The notes under the pieces: generated by a model
Databases searched by the model: none
The model's input: the letters and a program-made list of their open reading frames with translations, nothing else
Told to the model about the DNA's origin: nothing
Shown: piece after piece, positions 17,056 to 25,350 of the stretch
Layout of the letters: the number at the start of each line of letters is the position of its first letter
Numbering within the stretch: position 1 is the stretch's first letter
Position numbers and translations under genes: made by a program
Source: CAADGN01 sp035443945
GTDB taxonomy: Bacteria; Planctomycetota; Phycisphaerae; Phycisphaerales; UBA1924
DNA length: 64,000 bases
Direction: 5' to 3'
Assembly: GCA_035443945.1 (NCBI GenBank)
Contig: DAOMNQ010000004.1
Location: 1-64,000, forward strand

Positions 17056-19257
17056 TCAGTTATCGATGGCCGCGGACCAGGGCGACCAGGTGCTGTTGCG
17101 CCCGTCGCAGAGGGTGCGGACGCGGTAGCGGTAGCGCCCCGAGGGCGGGCTGTCGGAGGTGCCGGTGACGTTTGCGCCGACGGTTCCGATCACGGTCGTA
17201 TTGGTCCAGGTGTTGCCGACGCGCTGCTGGCGCTGAATCTCGAAGCCAGATTCAATGCCGGAGGGGTCGTTCCAAGCGATGAAGATTGTGCCGCCCGTCG
17301 CGGAGCCTGTCGGCTTGGCGGGCGTCGCGGCCCGGAGAACGATCCATGCCGACCAGGATGAATCGCCGCCGGTCCCGTTGGCGCGCACCCTGTAGCGCCA
17401 TCCGCCCTGTCCGACGTTGTCGCTGAACGTGGTCACGTTCGCGCCGACCGAGCCGACGATCGTGCCGTTCTTCCACTGGCCGGACACCTTCTCCTGTCGC
17501 TGGACCTGGAACCCGGTCTCGTTGTTGGAGTTGTCGGTCCAGACGACGACGGCCTGACCCGGCGCGCCTTCTTCGCCAGAGACGATGGTGGGAACGACCG
17601 GGATGCTCGCTTGAACGATCGAGATGCTGAAGAAGTCATCATCGCTGAGACCGCCCGAATCGGTCACGGTCGGCGTCATGTAGTGCACGCCGAGCGAGAG
17701 CGAAGACGTCGTCACGTTGGCGCCGACGCCGATGACACCGTCCACGTGCGACACCCAGACGATCTGGCTGGAGATGTCGCCGTCCTCGGGGTCGATCGCG
17801 GTGCCCGAGAACGTGACGGGCGAGCCTTGCAGGAACTGCGAACCATTCGAGGGAGAGAGGACGGTGAGCACGGGGGGCTGGTTGGGGGTGTAGCCGATCG
17901 CGGCGGCCGCGTTGACCACGCCGCCGGTGACCGTGTTGTTCTGGAGCGCGGTGATCGGGCGCGTCGTGCTCATCACCTGCTGGTAGATCGAGGACCACGG
18001 CGAGTTGGGGTTCTTGCCGTAGACGAGCGCCACGACGCCCGCAGCGTGCGGCGAAGCCATCGACGTGCCGTCCATGTACGCATACCCGCTGGTGCCGTAG
18101 GTGCTGTAGATGTTCGCGCCCGGCGCTCCCATGTCGACGGACGTCTTGCCGTAGTTCGACCAGCTCGGCTTTGTGTCATTGCTGGTCGTCGCCGCGACGG
18201 CGAGCAGATTGGTGTTCGTGTACGAGGCCGGGTAGAAGGGGCTGGAGTCGTTGTTCGAGCCGTTGTTGCCCGCGGCGCAGACGTAGATGTGCCCGACGGC
18301 CTTGGAGTTCTCGATGGCGTTGAAGAGAGAGGATGAGTAGCCGCCGCCGCCCCACGAGTTGTTGGAGACCTTGACCTGCTTGTTGACGGCGTACTGGAGA
18401 CTGTTGATGGCGCCGGAGATGGTTCCTCCGCCGGAACCGAGGAATCGGAGGGCCATGAGTTTGCACTGCCAGTTGACGCCGACGACGCCCGTGCCGTTGT
18501 TGCCGACCGCGCCGACGGTGCCGGCGACGTGCGTGCCGTGGCCGGTGTCGTATGGGTTGTTGTCGTTGCTGTAGAAGTCGTAGCCGTAGATGTCGTCGAT
18601 GTACCCGTTCCCGTCGTCGTCGATGCCGTTGTTGGGGATTTCGCCGGGATTCACCCAGCGATTGGCCGCCAGGTCAGGGTGGTTGTAGTTCATCCCCGTG
18701 TCGATGATGGCCACGACGAAGTTCGGGTTGCCCTTGTAGACGTCCCAGGCCTCGGGGCCGTCAATGTCGGCGTCGACCTTGCCGTTGACCCCGTTGACGT
18801 TCTGGCCCGTGTTGTGCATGCCCCACAGGCGGGAGAAGTGCGTGTCGTTCGGGATGACGCAGGTGCGAACGATGTAGTCCGGCTCGGCGTAGACCACCGC
18901 GGCCGAAAGCGCGGGACTCGAGAGCGTCGCGATCGCATTGTTCACGCTCACGCCGCCGCCAAGACTCAGGTGCACGAGGTCCGGAACCAGCGTGAACCGG
19001 TCCAGCACCCGCCCGCCGACGATCGCAGCGACGGCCTCCGCCGGCGTCCCCGGCGTGAGTTGCACGAGAATCGTGAACGGGTCGTAATCGAGACGAATCG
19101 TCGGATCTTCGAGCAGCGAGTGCAGCGCCGCCCGGGGGTTCTCGGGCGCCACGCCCGCCATGTGCAGCGACAGCGCGTCATCCGACGCGGAGGACGCTCC
19201 GGCGAACGCCATGAGCGCGCCAAGACAGAGTGCGATCCGATCGCGTGCCCACTTCAT
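17056..19257 (-). CDS. Secreted subtilisin-like serine protease (S8) with C-terminal FN3-like repeats
   Basis: 733 residues. Signal peptide; propeptide-like region (about 45-140); S8 catalytic domain with Asp 186 (AIIDTGMNYNHPD), His 243 (GHGTHVAGTVGAVGNNGTG) and Ser 399 (DGTSMASPHAAGVVAL). AAGNNG and a Ca-loop-like NGIDDDGNGYIDD are also seen. A cadherin/PKD-like domain follows (about 470-550, PPVLTVLSP), then two related fibronectin-III-like modules with ETGFQVQRQ and ESGFEIQRQ. It probably degrades extracellular proteins. No PEP-CTERM or dockerin tail. ATG 19257 follows AAAGGAACGAGG. It is Asn/Gly-rich, as in halotolerant extracellular enzymes. Confidence 0.92.
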   Translation of the reverse strand: MKWARDRIALCLGALMAFAGASSASDDALSLHMAGVAPENPRAALHSLLEDPTIRLDYDPFTILVQLTPGTPAEAVAAIVGGRVLDRFTLVPDLVHLSLGGGVSVNNAIATLSSPALSAAVVYAEPDYIVRTCVIPNDTHFSRLWGMHNTGQNVNGVNGKVDADIDGPEAWDVYKGNPNFVVAIIDTGMNYNHPDLAANRWVNPGEIPNNGIDDDGNGYIDDIYGYDFYSNDNNPYDTGHGTHVAGTVGAVGNNGTGVVGVNWQCKLMALRFLGSGGGTISGAINSLQYAVNKQVKVSNNSWGGGGYSSSLFNAIENSKAVGHIYVCAAGNNGSNNDSSPFYPASYTNTNLLAVAATTSNDTKPSWSNYGKTSVDMGAPGANIYSTYGTSGYAYMDGTSMASPHAAGVVALVYGKNPNSPWSSIYQQVMSTTRPITALQNNTVTGGVVNAAAAIGYTPNQPPVLTVLSPSNGSQFLQGSPVTFSGTAIDPEDGDISSQIVWVSHVDGVIGVGANVTTSSLSLGVHYMTPTVTDSGGLSDDDFFSISIVQASIPVVPTIVSGEEGAPGQAVVVWTDNSNNETGFQVQRQEKVSGQWKNGTIVGSVGANVTTFSDNVGQGGWRYRVRANGTGGDSSWSAWIVLRAATPAKPTGSATGGTIFIAWNDPSGIESGFEIQRQQRVGNTWTNTTVIGTVGANVTGTSDSPPSGRYRYRVRTLCDGRNSTWSPWSAAIDN

Positions 19258-19429
19258 GCCTCGTTCCTTTCTTCGCATGTGCCCGTCCGGGCGGGACTTC
19301 CGCCCGGCGTTCTCTCCGACGGCCCATCCGGCAACGCCAAAGCGCGAACCGCGCCTCTTGAGCATGGCGGCACCGGCACCGAAACCCCCAAGAGTATCCG
19401 CAAATGCCCCCTTTCCGGGGCCACATTTT

Positions 19430-19446
19430 TTTGAAAGTACTTCAAA
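19430..19446. promoter_or_regulatory. AT-rich palindrome in the subtilase/trpA divergent region
   Basis: TTTGAA and TTCAAA face each other across 5 nt, in a run of A/T that is rare for this genome. The site is 173 bp before the subtilase start and 78 bp before trpA. It could be an operator or the AT-rich upstream part of a promoter. Confidence 0.35.
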
Positions 19447-19523
19447 GGGCATCCCCCGTCAAGAGTCGAGGGGATCGGTCCTCGGTCGACCGAGGCTCCT
19501 GCGAGGCACTACGCTCTGCGGCC

Positions 19524-20333
19524 ATGAACCGAGTCGATCGTGCTTTTGAGGAGGCTCGCAGGTCTCAGCGGCGCCTGCTGATGCCCTTCATCTGCGGTGG
19601 ATTCCCCAGGCCCGGACTGACGGGGCCGCTCTTGGCGGCCTTGGAACGGGGAGGCGCGTCCATCGTCGAAGTCGGCATCCCGTTTTCCGATCCAATCGCG
19701 GACGGACCCGTCATCGCCGGTGCGATGCACAGGGCGATCGAGGCAGGTACAACGCCCGAGAGCATCTTCGAAGAGGTCGGTGCTGTTAGGGACACGATCG
19801 GGATCGGCATGGTGGCCATGGTCAGTGTGACGATCGTCCATCGCCTCGGAGGTCGAGAGGGCTTCATCGAACGGGCCTCGGAAGTCGGGTTCGACGGCCT
19901 GATCATCCCCGATTTGCCGTTGGAGGACAGTGGAGCGTACCGAGAGCGCTGCTCGGAGATCGGCATGACGTTCTCCCACCTCGTGGCTCCGACAACCCCC
20001 CGTGACCGCGCCACGTCTCTCGCGAAAGGCTCCACGGGGTTCGTGTACCTGCTTGCACGCACCGGGATTACGGGTGAAAGGACGGACGCCCCGGACGTGG
20101 CGGAGCGCGTCGCCGGCCTCCGTCGATCGACCGACCTTCCGATCGCGTGCGGCTTCGGCGTCTCAACCCCTGAGCACGTACGGGCGGTGGTTGCTCACGC
20201 CGACGCAGCCATTGTGGGGAGCGCGGTGGTTCGGCGGCTCGATCGGGCGATCGAGTCGGGCGGAGATCCGGTTGAAGCGGCTGAGGCCTTCACCCGCGAA
20301 CTGGCGACGGGGCTTGCCGGCCCGCCGGGTTGA
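19524..20333 (+). CDS. trpA: Tryptophan synthase alpha chain
   Basis: 269 residues. It cleaves indole-3-glycerol phosphate to indole and glyceraldehyde-3-phosphate. Seen: LLMPFICGGFP (often PY.TAGDP), the catalytic Glu in VEVGIPFSDPIADGPVI with the catalytic Asp just after, GLIIPDLPLED, APTTPRDR, GFVYLLARTGITG, PIACGFGVSTPEHV and VGSAVV at the phosphate site. All key residues are present. trpB is not adjacent, so the pathway genes are scattered. The start ATG 19524 has TACGCT 8 nt upstream and no Shine-Dalgarno. Confidence 0.95.
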   Translation: MNRVDRAFEEARRSQRRLLMPFICGGFPRPGLTGPLLAALERGGASIVEVGIPFSDPIADGPVIAGAMHRAIEAGTTPESIFEEVGAVRDTIGIGMVAMVSVTIVHRLGGREGFIERASEVGFDGLIIPDLPLEDSGAYRERCSEIGMTFSHLVAPTTPRDRATSLAKGSTGFVYLLARTGITGERTDAPDVAERVAGLRRSTDLPIACGFGVSTPEHVRAVVAHADAAIVGSAVVRRLDRAIESGGDPVEAAEAFTRELATGLAGPPG

Positions 20334-20351
20334 GGCTCGGGAGGGTGGCAG

Positions 20352-20365
20352 CACAAAATATTGTG
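20352..20365. promoter_or_regulatory. AT-rich imperfect palindrome upstream of glutamine synthetase
   Basis: CACAA and TTGTG arms around a 4-nt AT centre, about 130 bp before the glutamine synthetase start, in the 163-bp gap after trpA. This could be a regulator site. I checked for a sigma-54 promoter at the same place; the GG-GC spacing does not fit. Confidence 0.25.
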
Positions 20366-20496
20366 GGGGATCGCCGCGCGGCCTTGCGAACTCCGCCGGG
20401 GATGCAACAATCTCGGCGTCGGGTCCGGCGCGGGTCCGACTCCGCACGGCGGCACGTCGGAGACTCGCCGCCCAGGGTTGCGAGGAGCAGGCAAGC

Positions 20497-22704
20497 ATGG
20501 TCCGGCGAGAGCTGAACGGCAATGGTGCGCGCACCGCGTACGTCGGCACGACGGAGCGCAACGGCACGGAGGACACCGCCATGACACGGTGGGAGGACGT
20601 GGAAGCGACCTTCTCGTGCGACGTGTTCACCGAGCGCGTGATGCAGCAGCGCCTGCCGAAGGACGTGTTCCGGCGCCTGCTTCGCACCATTCACCACGGC
20701 GACCCGCTCGAGATCGAGGTCGCGGACGTGATCGCCGCCGCCATGAAGGACTGGGCGGTCGAGAACGGCGCGACGCACTACACGCACTGGTTCCAGCCCC
20801 TCACCGGCCTGACCGCCGAGAAGCACGACACGTTCCTGACGCCTGACGGGCACGGCGGGGTGATCAGCGAGTTCACGGGGTCGATGCTGGTGCAGGGCGA
20901 GCCGGACGCTTCGAGTTTCCCGTCCGGTGGGCTGCGGGCGACGTTCGAGGCGCGTGGATACACGGCGTGGGACGCGACCAGCCCGGTGTTCCTGATGCGC
21001 GGTCCGAACTACGCCACACTGTGCATCCCGACGGCGTTCGTGTCGTGGAACGGCGAGGCGCTGGACAAGAAGACCCCGCTGCTGCGGTCGATGGACGCGC
21101 TGTCCGCCGCCGCGCTGCGGGTGCTGCGCATCTTCGGGAGCGACACGGGCGTGCGCCGGGTGTACGCGACGGTCGGCGCGGAGCAGGAGTACTTCCTGAT
21201 CGACCAGTCGCTGTTCTACTCGCGTCCCGACCTCTCGACGTGCGACCGGACGCTGTTCGGCGCCCGTCCGCCGAAAGGGCAGCAGTTGGAGGACCACTAC
21301 TTCGGCTCGATCCCGCCGCGGGTGCTGGCGTTCATGGCCGAGTGCGAGCGTGAGTTGTACCGGCTGGGCGTGCCGGTCAAGACGAGGCACAACGAGGTCG
21401 CGCCCGGGCAGTTCGAACTGGCCGCGCACTACGAGACGGCGAACGTGGCGTGCGACCACCAGATGATCGTGATGGAGACGCTCAAGCGCGTCGCGCCCCG
21501 CTACGGCCTGCGCTGCGTCCTCTCGGAGAAGCCCTTCGCGGGCATCAACGGCTCTGGCAAGCACCTGAACTGGTCGATGGCGACCGACACGGGCGAGAAC
21601 CTGCTCGACCCGCAGGACGACACGCACTCGAACATGGAGTTCCTGACGTTCCTGTGCGCCGTGATACGTGCCGTGGACCTGAACGCGGACCTGCTGCGGG
21701 CTTCGGTGGCGAGCGCGGGGAACGACCACCGCCTGGGCGCCAACGAGGCGCCGCCCGCGATCATCTCGATCTTTCTGGGCGACATGCTGACGGACATCAT
21801 CGAGCAGTTGGCCGCGGGCGCGCCAAAGAAGACCATGCGCGGCGGGAAACTCGACCTCGGGGCGGCGACGCTGCCGCAGATCCCCCGGCACACGGGGGAC
21901 CGGAACCGGACCTCGCCGTTCGCGTTCACGGGCAACAAGTTTGAGTTTCGAGCGGTGGGCTCGTCGGCGAGCGTCGCCTGGCCGACGACGGTGCTGAACA
22001 CGATCGTCACCGATTCCCTGCATCACCTGGCGGACGAACTCGAGAAGGCCGCCGGCGCGAACCCGACCCCTCAGAAACTGGAAACCTCGGTATGGAAGGT
22101 GCTGCAGGGCGTGGTCAAGGAGCACCGCCGCGTGATCTTCAACGGCGACGGGTACGACGCCGCGTGGCACGCGGAGGCCGAGAAGCGCGGCTTGCCGAAC
22201 CTGCGGGACACGGTGGATGCGCTGCCGGTGCTGAAGTCGAAGAAGGCGACGGACCTTTTCAAGCGGCACAAGGTGCTGAGCAAGCCGGAACTGGAGAGCC
22301 GGGCGTACATCTTTGTGGAGAAGTACATCAAGCAGGTGACGATCGAGGCCGAGACGATCGCGTCGATGGCACGCACGATCATCCTGCCCGCGGCCCTGCG
22401 CCAGCAGGCTGAGATCGCCGAGACGATCGCGGCGACCGAGGCGGCAGACGTGGATGCCGGCGACGCTCGGGCCGCGCTGGAGGAGTTCGTTGATCTGGTG
22501 ACGCGTTTCCGAGCGGCGCTCGGTCGCGTCGAGGCTGCGCTCCGGCACGAGTCGTCAAACCCGGACAAGCACGCGGAGCACGTCAAGCGTGCGGTTCGGC
22601 CGGCGATGGCTGACTTGCGTGAGTTGGGCGACGAACTGGAGATGCACGTTGCGGACGATCTTTGGACTCTCCCCAAGTACCGGGAGATGCTGGCGATCCG
22701 ATGA
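20497..22704 (+). CDS. glnN: Glutamine synthetase type III
   Basis: 735 residues, the large GSIII class (about 700-730) rather than GSI (about 450-470). It makes glutamine from glutamate, ammonia and ATP. Seen: THWFQPLTGLTAEKHDTF, EFTGSMLVQGEPDASSFP, VGAEQEYFLID (metal Glu), RHNEVAPGQFELA, SEKPFAGINGSGKHLNWS, GNDHRLGANEAPPAI and ENKFEFRA-like GNKFEFRAVGSS. A helical C-terminal extension with QAEIAETIAATEAADVDAG follows. ATG 20497 is chosen for GAGGAGCAG upstream; ATG 20581 (MTRWEDV) is a possible later start. It stands alone, not with amtB or glnK. Confidence 0.95.
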   Translation: MVRRELNGNGARTAYVGTTERNGTEDTAMTRWEDVEATFSCDVFTERVMQQRLPKDVFRRLLRTIHHGDPLEIEVADVIAAAMKDWAVENGATHYTHWFQPLTGLTAEKHDTFLTPDGHGGVISEFTGSMLVQGEPDASSFPSGGLRATFEARGYTAWDATSPVFLMRGPNYATLCIPTAFVSWNGEALDKKTPLLRSMDALSAAALRVLRIFGSDTGVRRVYATVGAEQEYFLIDQSLFYSRPDLSTCDRTLFGARPPKGQQLEDHYFGSIPPRVLAFMAECERELYRLGVPVKTRHNEVAPGQFELAAHYETANVACDHQMIVMETLKRVAPRYGLRCVLSEKPFAGINGSGKHLNWSMATDTGENLLDPQDDTHSNMEFLTFLCAVIRAVDLNADLLRASVASAGNDHRLGANEAPPAIISIFLGDMLTDIIEQLAAGAPKKTMRGGKLDLGAATLPQIPRHTGDRNRTSPFAFTGNKFEFRAVGSSASVAWPTTVLNTIVTDSLHHLADELEKAAGANPTPQKLETSVWKVLQGVVKEHRRVIFNGDGYDAAWHAEAEKRGLPNLRDTVDALPVLKSKKATDLFKRHKVLSKPELESRAYIFVEKYIKQVTIEAETIASMARTIILPAALRQQAEIAETIAATEAADVDAGDARAALEEFVDLVTRFRAALGRVEAALRHESSNPDKHAEHVKRAVRPAMADLRELGDELEMHVADDLWTLPKYREMLAIR

Positions 22705-22804
22705 GACGCATGACAGACGATGTCCCAGCCACTCGTCCGCTCCGGCCGCTCCGTCCGCGGGAGGGCGCGAAACGGGTCTCCGGCTTCCGGTATGATGCCC
22801 CGAA

Positions 22805-22877
22805 GGCCCTGTAGCTCAGCGGTCAGAGCAGGCGACTCATAATCGCTCGGTCCCCGGTTCGAATCCGGGCGGGGCCA
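22805..22877 (+). tRNA. ileX: tRNA-Ile2 (anticodon CAT, lysidine-modified type)
   Basis: 73 nt. Acceptor GGCCCTG/CGGGGCC with discriminator A, D-arm GCTC/GAGC, anticodon stem GGCGA/TCGCT with loop CTCATAA, T-arm CCCGG/CCGGG. CCA is not encoded. With a CAT anticodon it could be read as Met, but its D-arm-to-anticodon segment (AGAGCAGGCGACTCATAATC) and acceptor end are those of E. coli tRNA-Ile2, whose C34 TilS converts to lysidine to read ATA. TATGAT at 22791-22796 is a likely -10 for it. Confidence 0.9.
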
Positions 22878-22896
22878 CGTGGTCGTTGGAAGGGGC

Positions 22897-22924
22897 TTGT
22901 GCGGTGGGGTGGGAATGCTATACT
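22897..22924 (+). promoter_or_regulatory. Candidate promoter of the prepilin-kinase-regulator operon
   Basis: TTGTGC (22897-22902), a 16-nt spacer, and TATACT (22919-22924, 5 of 6 consensus bases) lie just after the tRNA. Transcription would start near 22931, which supports translation from 22984 and not from earlier in-frame ATGs. Confidence 0.45.
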
Positions 22925-22983
22925 GGCGAGGTCCGGATTTCGGGGCCGGGCGAGGAGTGGCCCGATCGGGCTGGGCGTTCGTG

Positions 22984-23796
22984 ATGCATCCCAGAGGCCA
23001 TCGCGTGGGCGGGCGTCGCGTCGGCGCGGGCGTTGCCCTGCGCACACCGCGTGCCTTCACGCTGCTGGAACTCCTCGTCAGCATTGCGATCGTGGCGGTG
23101 CTGCTCGGGCTGGTCGTTCCCGGGCTGGCGATGTCGATGAAGTCTGCGCGAGGGTTTCGGTGCCAGATGTCGCTGCGCAGCGTCGCGTTCGACTTTGCTG
23201 TCTTCGCCGACGACACACTGCACGGCGACCGCGGCGACGACGCGGCGTGGGGCAACCGCTTCCGGCTGAGCACGTTCCAGGAAAGCCAGTACGGCATCGA
23301 CGAGTTCTGGCGCTGGGATGGCGAAGATTCCCACACGGTGCCCGACGAATCTCGCTACGACCCGATGCGTTGCTCGGAGGTCAAGGGGCCGCTGACGCTC
23401 CGCAGGGACCTGCCCTGCGGCAAGCCCGGTGCGATCTCTCCTCCCGAGAACGTGTCGTTCGGCTTCAACGCGCGGTTGCACCGGGCAGAAGTCGTGAGCG
23501 GCGACGGCAAGGTGAAAGCGGTGTACGTGATGCTGACGCAGGACATCCTTTCGCAGACCGACGTGCCGCTGGCGTGGGACGTGGACGGCGCGCTCGCGGC
23601 ACAGAAAGGGGTCGAGCCGGTGTATTCCGCGCCATCGCTCGACAGCCAAGGCCCGTACGCCGGCGACGCGTACTGGTTCCCCGGCCTTCGGCACAACGGA
23701 TCGGCCAACTTCGCGTTCATGGACGGGAGGGTGGAGTCGTCGCGAGTTCCGCTGGACGAGGACGGCTGGCGCTGGGGCTACCAGCCTGTCCGCTAG
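22984..23796 (+). CDS. Prepilin-type N-terminal cleavage/methylation protein (type II secretion / pseudopilin-like)
   Basis: 270 residues. After a basic leader of about 23 residues comes the type-III signal R-AFTLLELLVSIAIVAVLLGLVVPGL, with Glu at +5, cleaved by prepilin peptidase; then a soluble domain. The C-terminal part has the planctomycete pseudopilin pattern of a short loop with GDAYWFPGLRHNGSANFAFMDGRVE (H...N.AFmDGHV), common in DUF1559-like prepilins. It is the first gene of a unit that continues with a histidine kinase 12 nt downstream. ATG 22984 and GTG 22981 are both possible. A link between pilin assembly and the two-component pair is inferred from the neighbourhood. Confidence 0.85.
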   Translation: MHPRGHRVGGRRVGAGVALRTPRAFTLLELLVSIAIVAVLLGLVVPGLAMSMKSARGFRCQMSLRSVAFDFAVFADDTLHGDRGDDAAWGNRFRLSTFQESQYGIDEFWRWDGEDSHTVPDESRYDPMRCSEVKGPLTLRRDLPCGKPGAISPPENVSFGFNARLHRAEVVSGDGKVKAVYVMLTQDILSQTDVPLAWDVDGALAAQKGVEPVYSAPSLDSQGPYAGDAYWFPGLRHNGSANFAFMDGRVESSRVPLDEDGWRWGYQPVR

Positions 23797-23808
23797 CCGC
23801 GCCCAGCC

Positions 23809-25350
23809 ATGACGCTGCAACGAAAGTTCGCGGTGCTGCTCGTGCTGCTGGGGCTGACGGTGGCGGCGAATCTCGGCGCGGCGGTCTGGGTCGTGAACAT
23901 GCTCGACCGCGAGCAGCGTGAGCCGATCGAGGGGCTGACGCGCGTGCTGAGCGGAATGAGCCGCCTGAAGCGATCCCTCTGGGATCAGGCCGAGATGCTC
24001 GACCTGCCGGTGCTGGAAGGGCGCGAGTCGGAGGACGAGAACGCCGCCCCGGACCCCAACGGCACACTGCAACGCTTCGAGGCGTCCATTGACCGCGTGC
24101 AGCGCGAGATCGACCTTCTTGAATCCGGCGGTTCGTACGTGGTGCGCTCGGGCATCAGCACCACGAGGAACCTGCGAGCGCGGATCGAACTGACCGCCGA
24201 CGAGGTTGCCAAGTGGCTCGGACAACGCGACGACGACGCGAGAGGGCGAGCCAGAAGGAACCTGTACGAACTGCACGAGTTGATCGAACGCATCGAGGGC
24301 AGGTTGCTCGCGGATGCGCGGATTGCGGCCGAGTACGGGGCGGACCTGCGGCGAAGGCTGTCGTTCGTGCTCGGGGCTTCGCTCGTTGTGGTTGTCCTCT
24401 CCGCGTGGCTTGCGGTGGTGCTCTTCCGGCGATGGGTGCTGCGGCCGGTCGGGCTGCTGCGCGTCGCAGCGGACGAGATCGCGCGCGGGAACTTCGAGCA
24501 TCGCGTGCCCGAACTGGCCCGCGATGAACTTGGCCTGTTGAGCCGCGAGGTCAACGACATGGCGCAGACGATCTCCCGAATGCAGTCTGAACGGATCGAG
24601 CGGGAGCGGCTGGCGGCCGTGGGCGAGATGGCGCAGAGCGTGGCGCACAACATCCGCAACCCGCTGGGCGGCATCCGCGCTCTCGCCGAACTCTCCGCCG
24701 ACGAACTGCCGCCCGACTCTCCCATCCGTGAGAATCAGGCGAGGATCGTCCGTACCGTGGATCGCTTCACCGCCTGGCTGAACGGGCTTCTTCACGCGAC
24801 GACGCCCCTCGAACTGCACCCCGTTGAAGGCGAGGTCGCGGCATGGCTGGAAGGCATCGTGGAGACGCATCGCGCTTCGGCCCAGTCGCGCGGCGTCCGC
24901 CTGGAACTCGACGCGGGCGCGGCCCCGGGAGGCGCGGTCTTTGATCGCCGGCACTTGGAACAGGCCGTGGTCGCTCTGCTGACCAACGCGATCGAGGCCT
25001 CGAGGGCCGGCGGGCGGGTGCAGGTCCGGGCGTTCTCGGACGACTCGTGGTGGGGCGTTGTGGTGGAGGACGAGGGGGGTGGAGTGCCGGAAGAGTTGCG
25101 AGAGCGAGTATTCGCCCCATACTTCACCACGAAGCCCGAAGGCTCTGGCATAGGTCTTGCCAGTGTGAGGCGTGTCGTTGGACAGCACGGCGGGCGCGTC
25201 TGGGTCGAAAACCGCTCCGACGGGTCGGGCGCGGCGGGCTGGACCGGGCCGGGGGCCGTGTTCACGCTCAGGCTGCCGCTGGGAGTGGCGGCAGGTACGG
25301 CCAGTGGTGGCCAGACAGGACCACGCCATGGCGAGAGTGCTGATCATTGA
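23809..25350 (+). CDS. Membrane sensor histidine kinase, NtrB/HAMP type
   Basis: 513 residues. TM1 at 8-28; periplasmic helical sensor of about 150 residues with coiled-coil character (RVQREIDLLES, LYELHELIERIE); TM2 at about 186-208 and a HAMP domain (LRPVGLLRVAADEIARGNFEHRVP). Then a HisKA dimerisation helix with phospho-acceptor His 280 in SVAHNIRNPLGGIRAL, and an HATPase domain with N box LLTNAIEAS, G1 VVEDEGGGVP, F box FAPYFTTK and G2 EGSGIGLASVRRVV. It should phosphorylate the regulator encoded next, whose start it overlaps by 23 nt. The signal sensed is unknown. Confidence 0.93.
   Translation: MTLQRKFAVLLVLLGLTVAANLGAAVWVVNMLDREQREPIEGLTRVLSGMSRLKRSLWDQAEMLDLPVLEGRESEDENAAPDPNGTLQRFEASIDRVQREIDLLESGGSYVVRSGISTTRNLRARIELTADEVAKWLGQRDDDARGRARRNLYELHELIERIEGRLLADARIAAEYGADLRRRLSFVLGASLVVVVLSAWLAVVLFRRWVLRPVGLLRVAADEIARGNFEHRVPELARDELGLLSREVNDMAQTISRMQSERIERERLAAVGEMAQSVAHNIRNPLGGIRALAELSADELPPDSPIRENQARIVRTVDRFTAWLNGLLHATTPLELHPVEGEVAAWLEGIVETHRASAQSRGVRLELDAGAAPGGAVFDRRHLEQAVVALLTNAIEASRAGGRVQVRAFSDDSWWGVVVEDEGGGVPEELRERVFAPYFTTKPEGSGIGLASVRRVVGQHGGRVWVENRSDGSGAAGWTGPGAVFTLRLPLGVAAGTASGGQTGPRHGESADH

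Noticed and set aside
20346..20365. Sigma-54 promoter before glutamine synthetase
   Set aside because: TGGCA is present, but no GC lies 12 nt after the GG; the TTG downstream is at the wrong distance.
22805..22877. Reading the CAT-anticodon tRNA as elongator or initiator Met
   Set aside because: The anticodon arm and acceptor stem match the tRNA-Ile2 (lysidine) type closely. An initiator would show an unpaired first base and a GGG/CCC anticodon stem.
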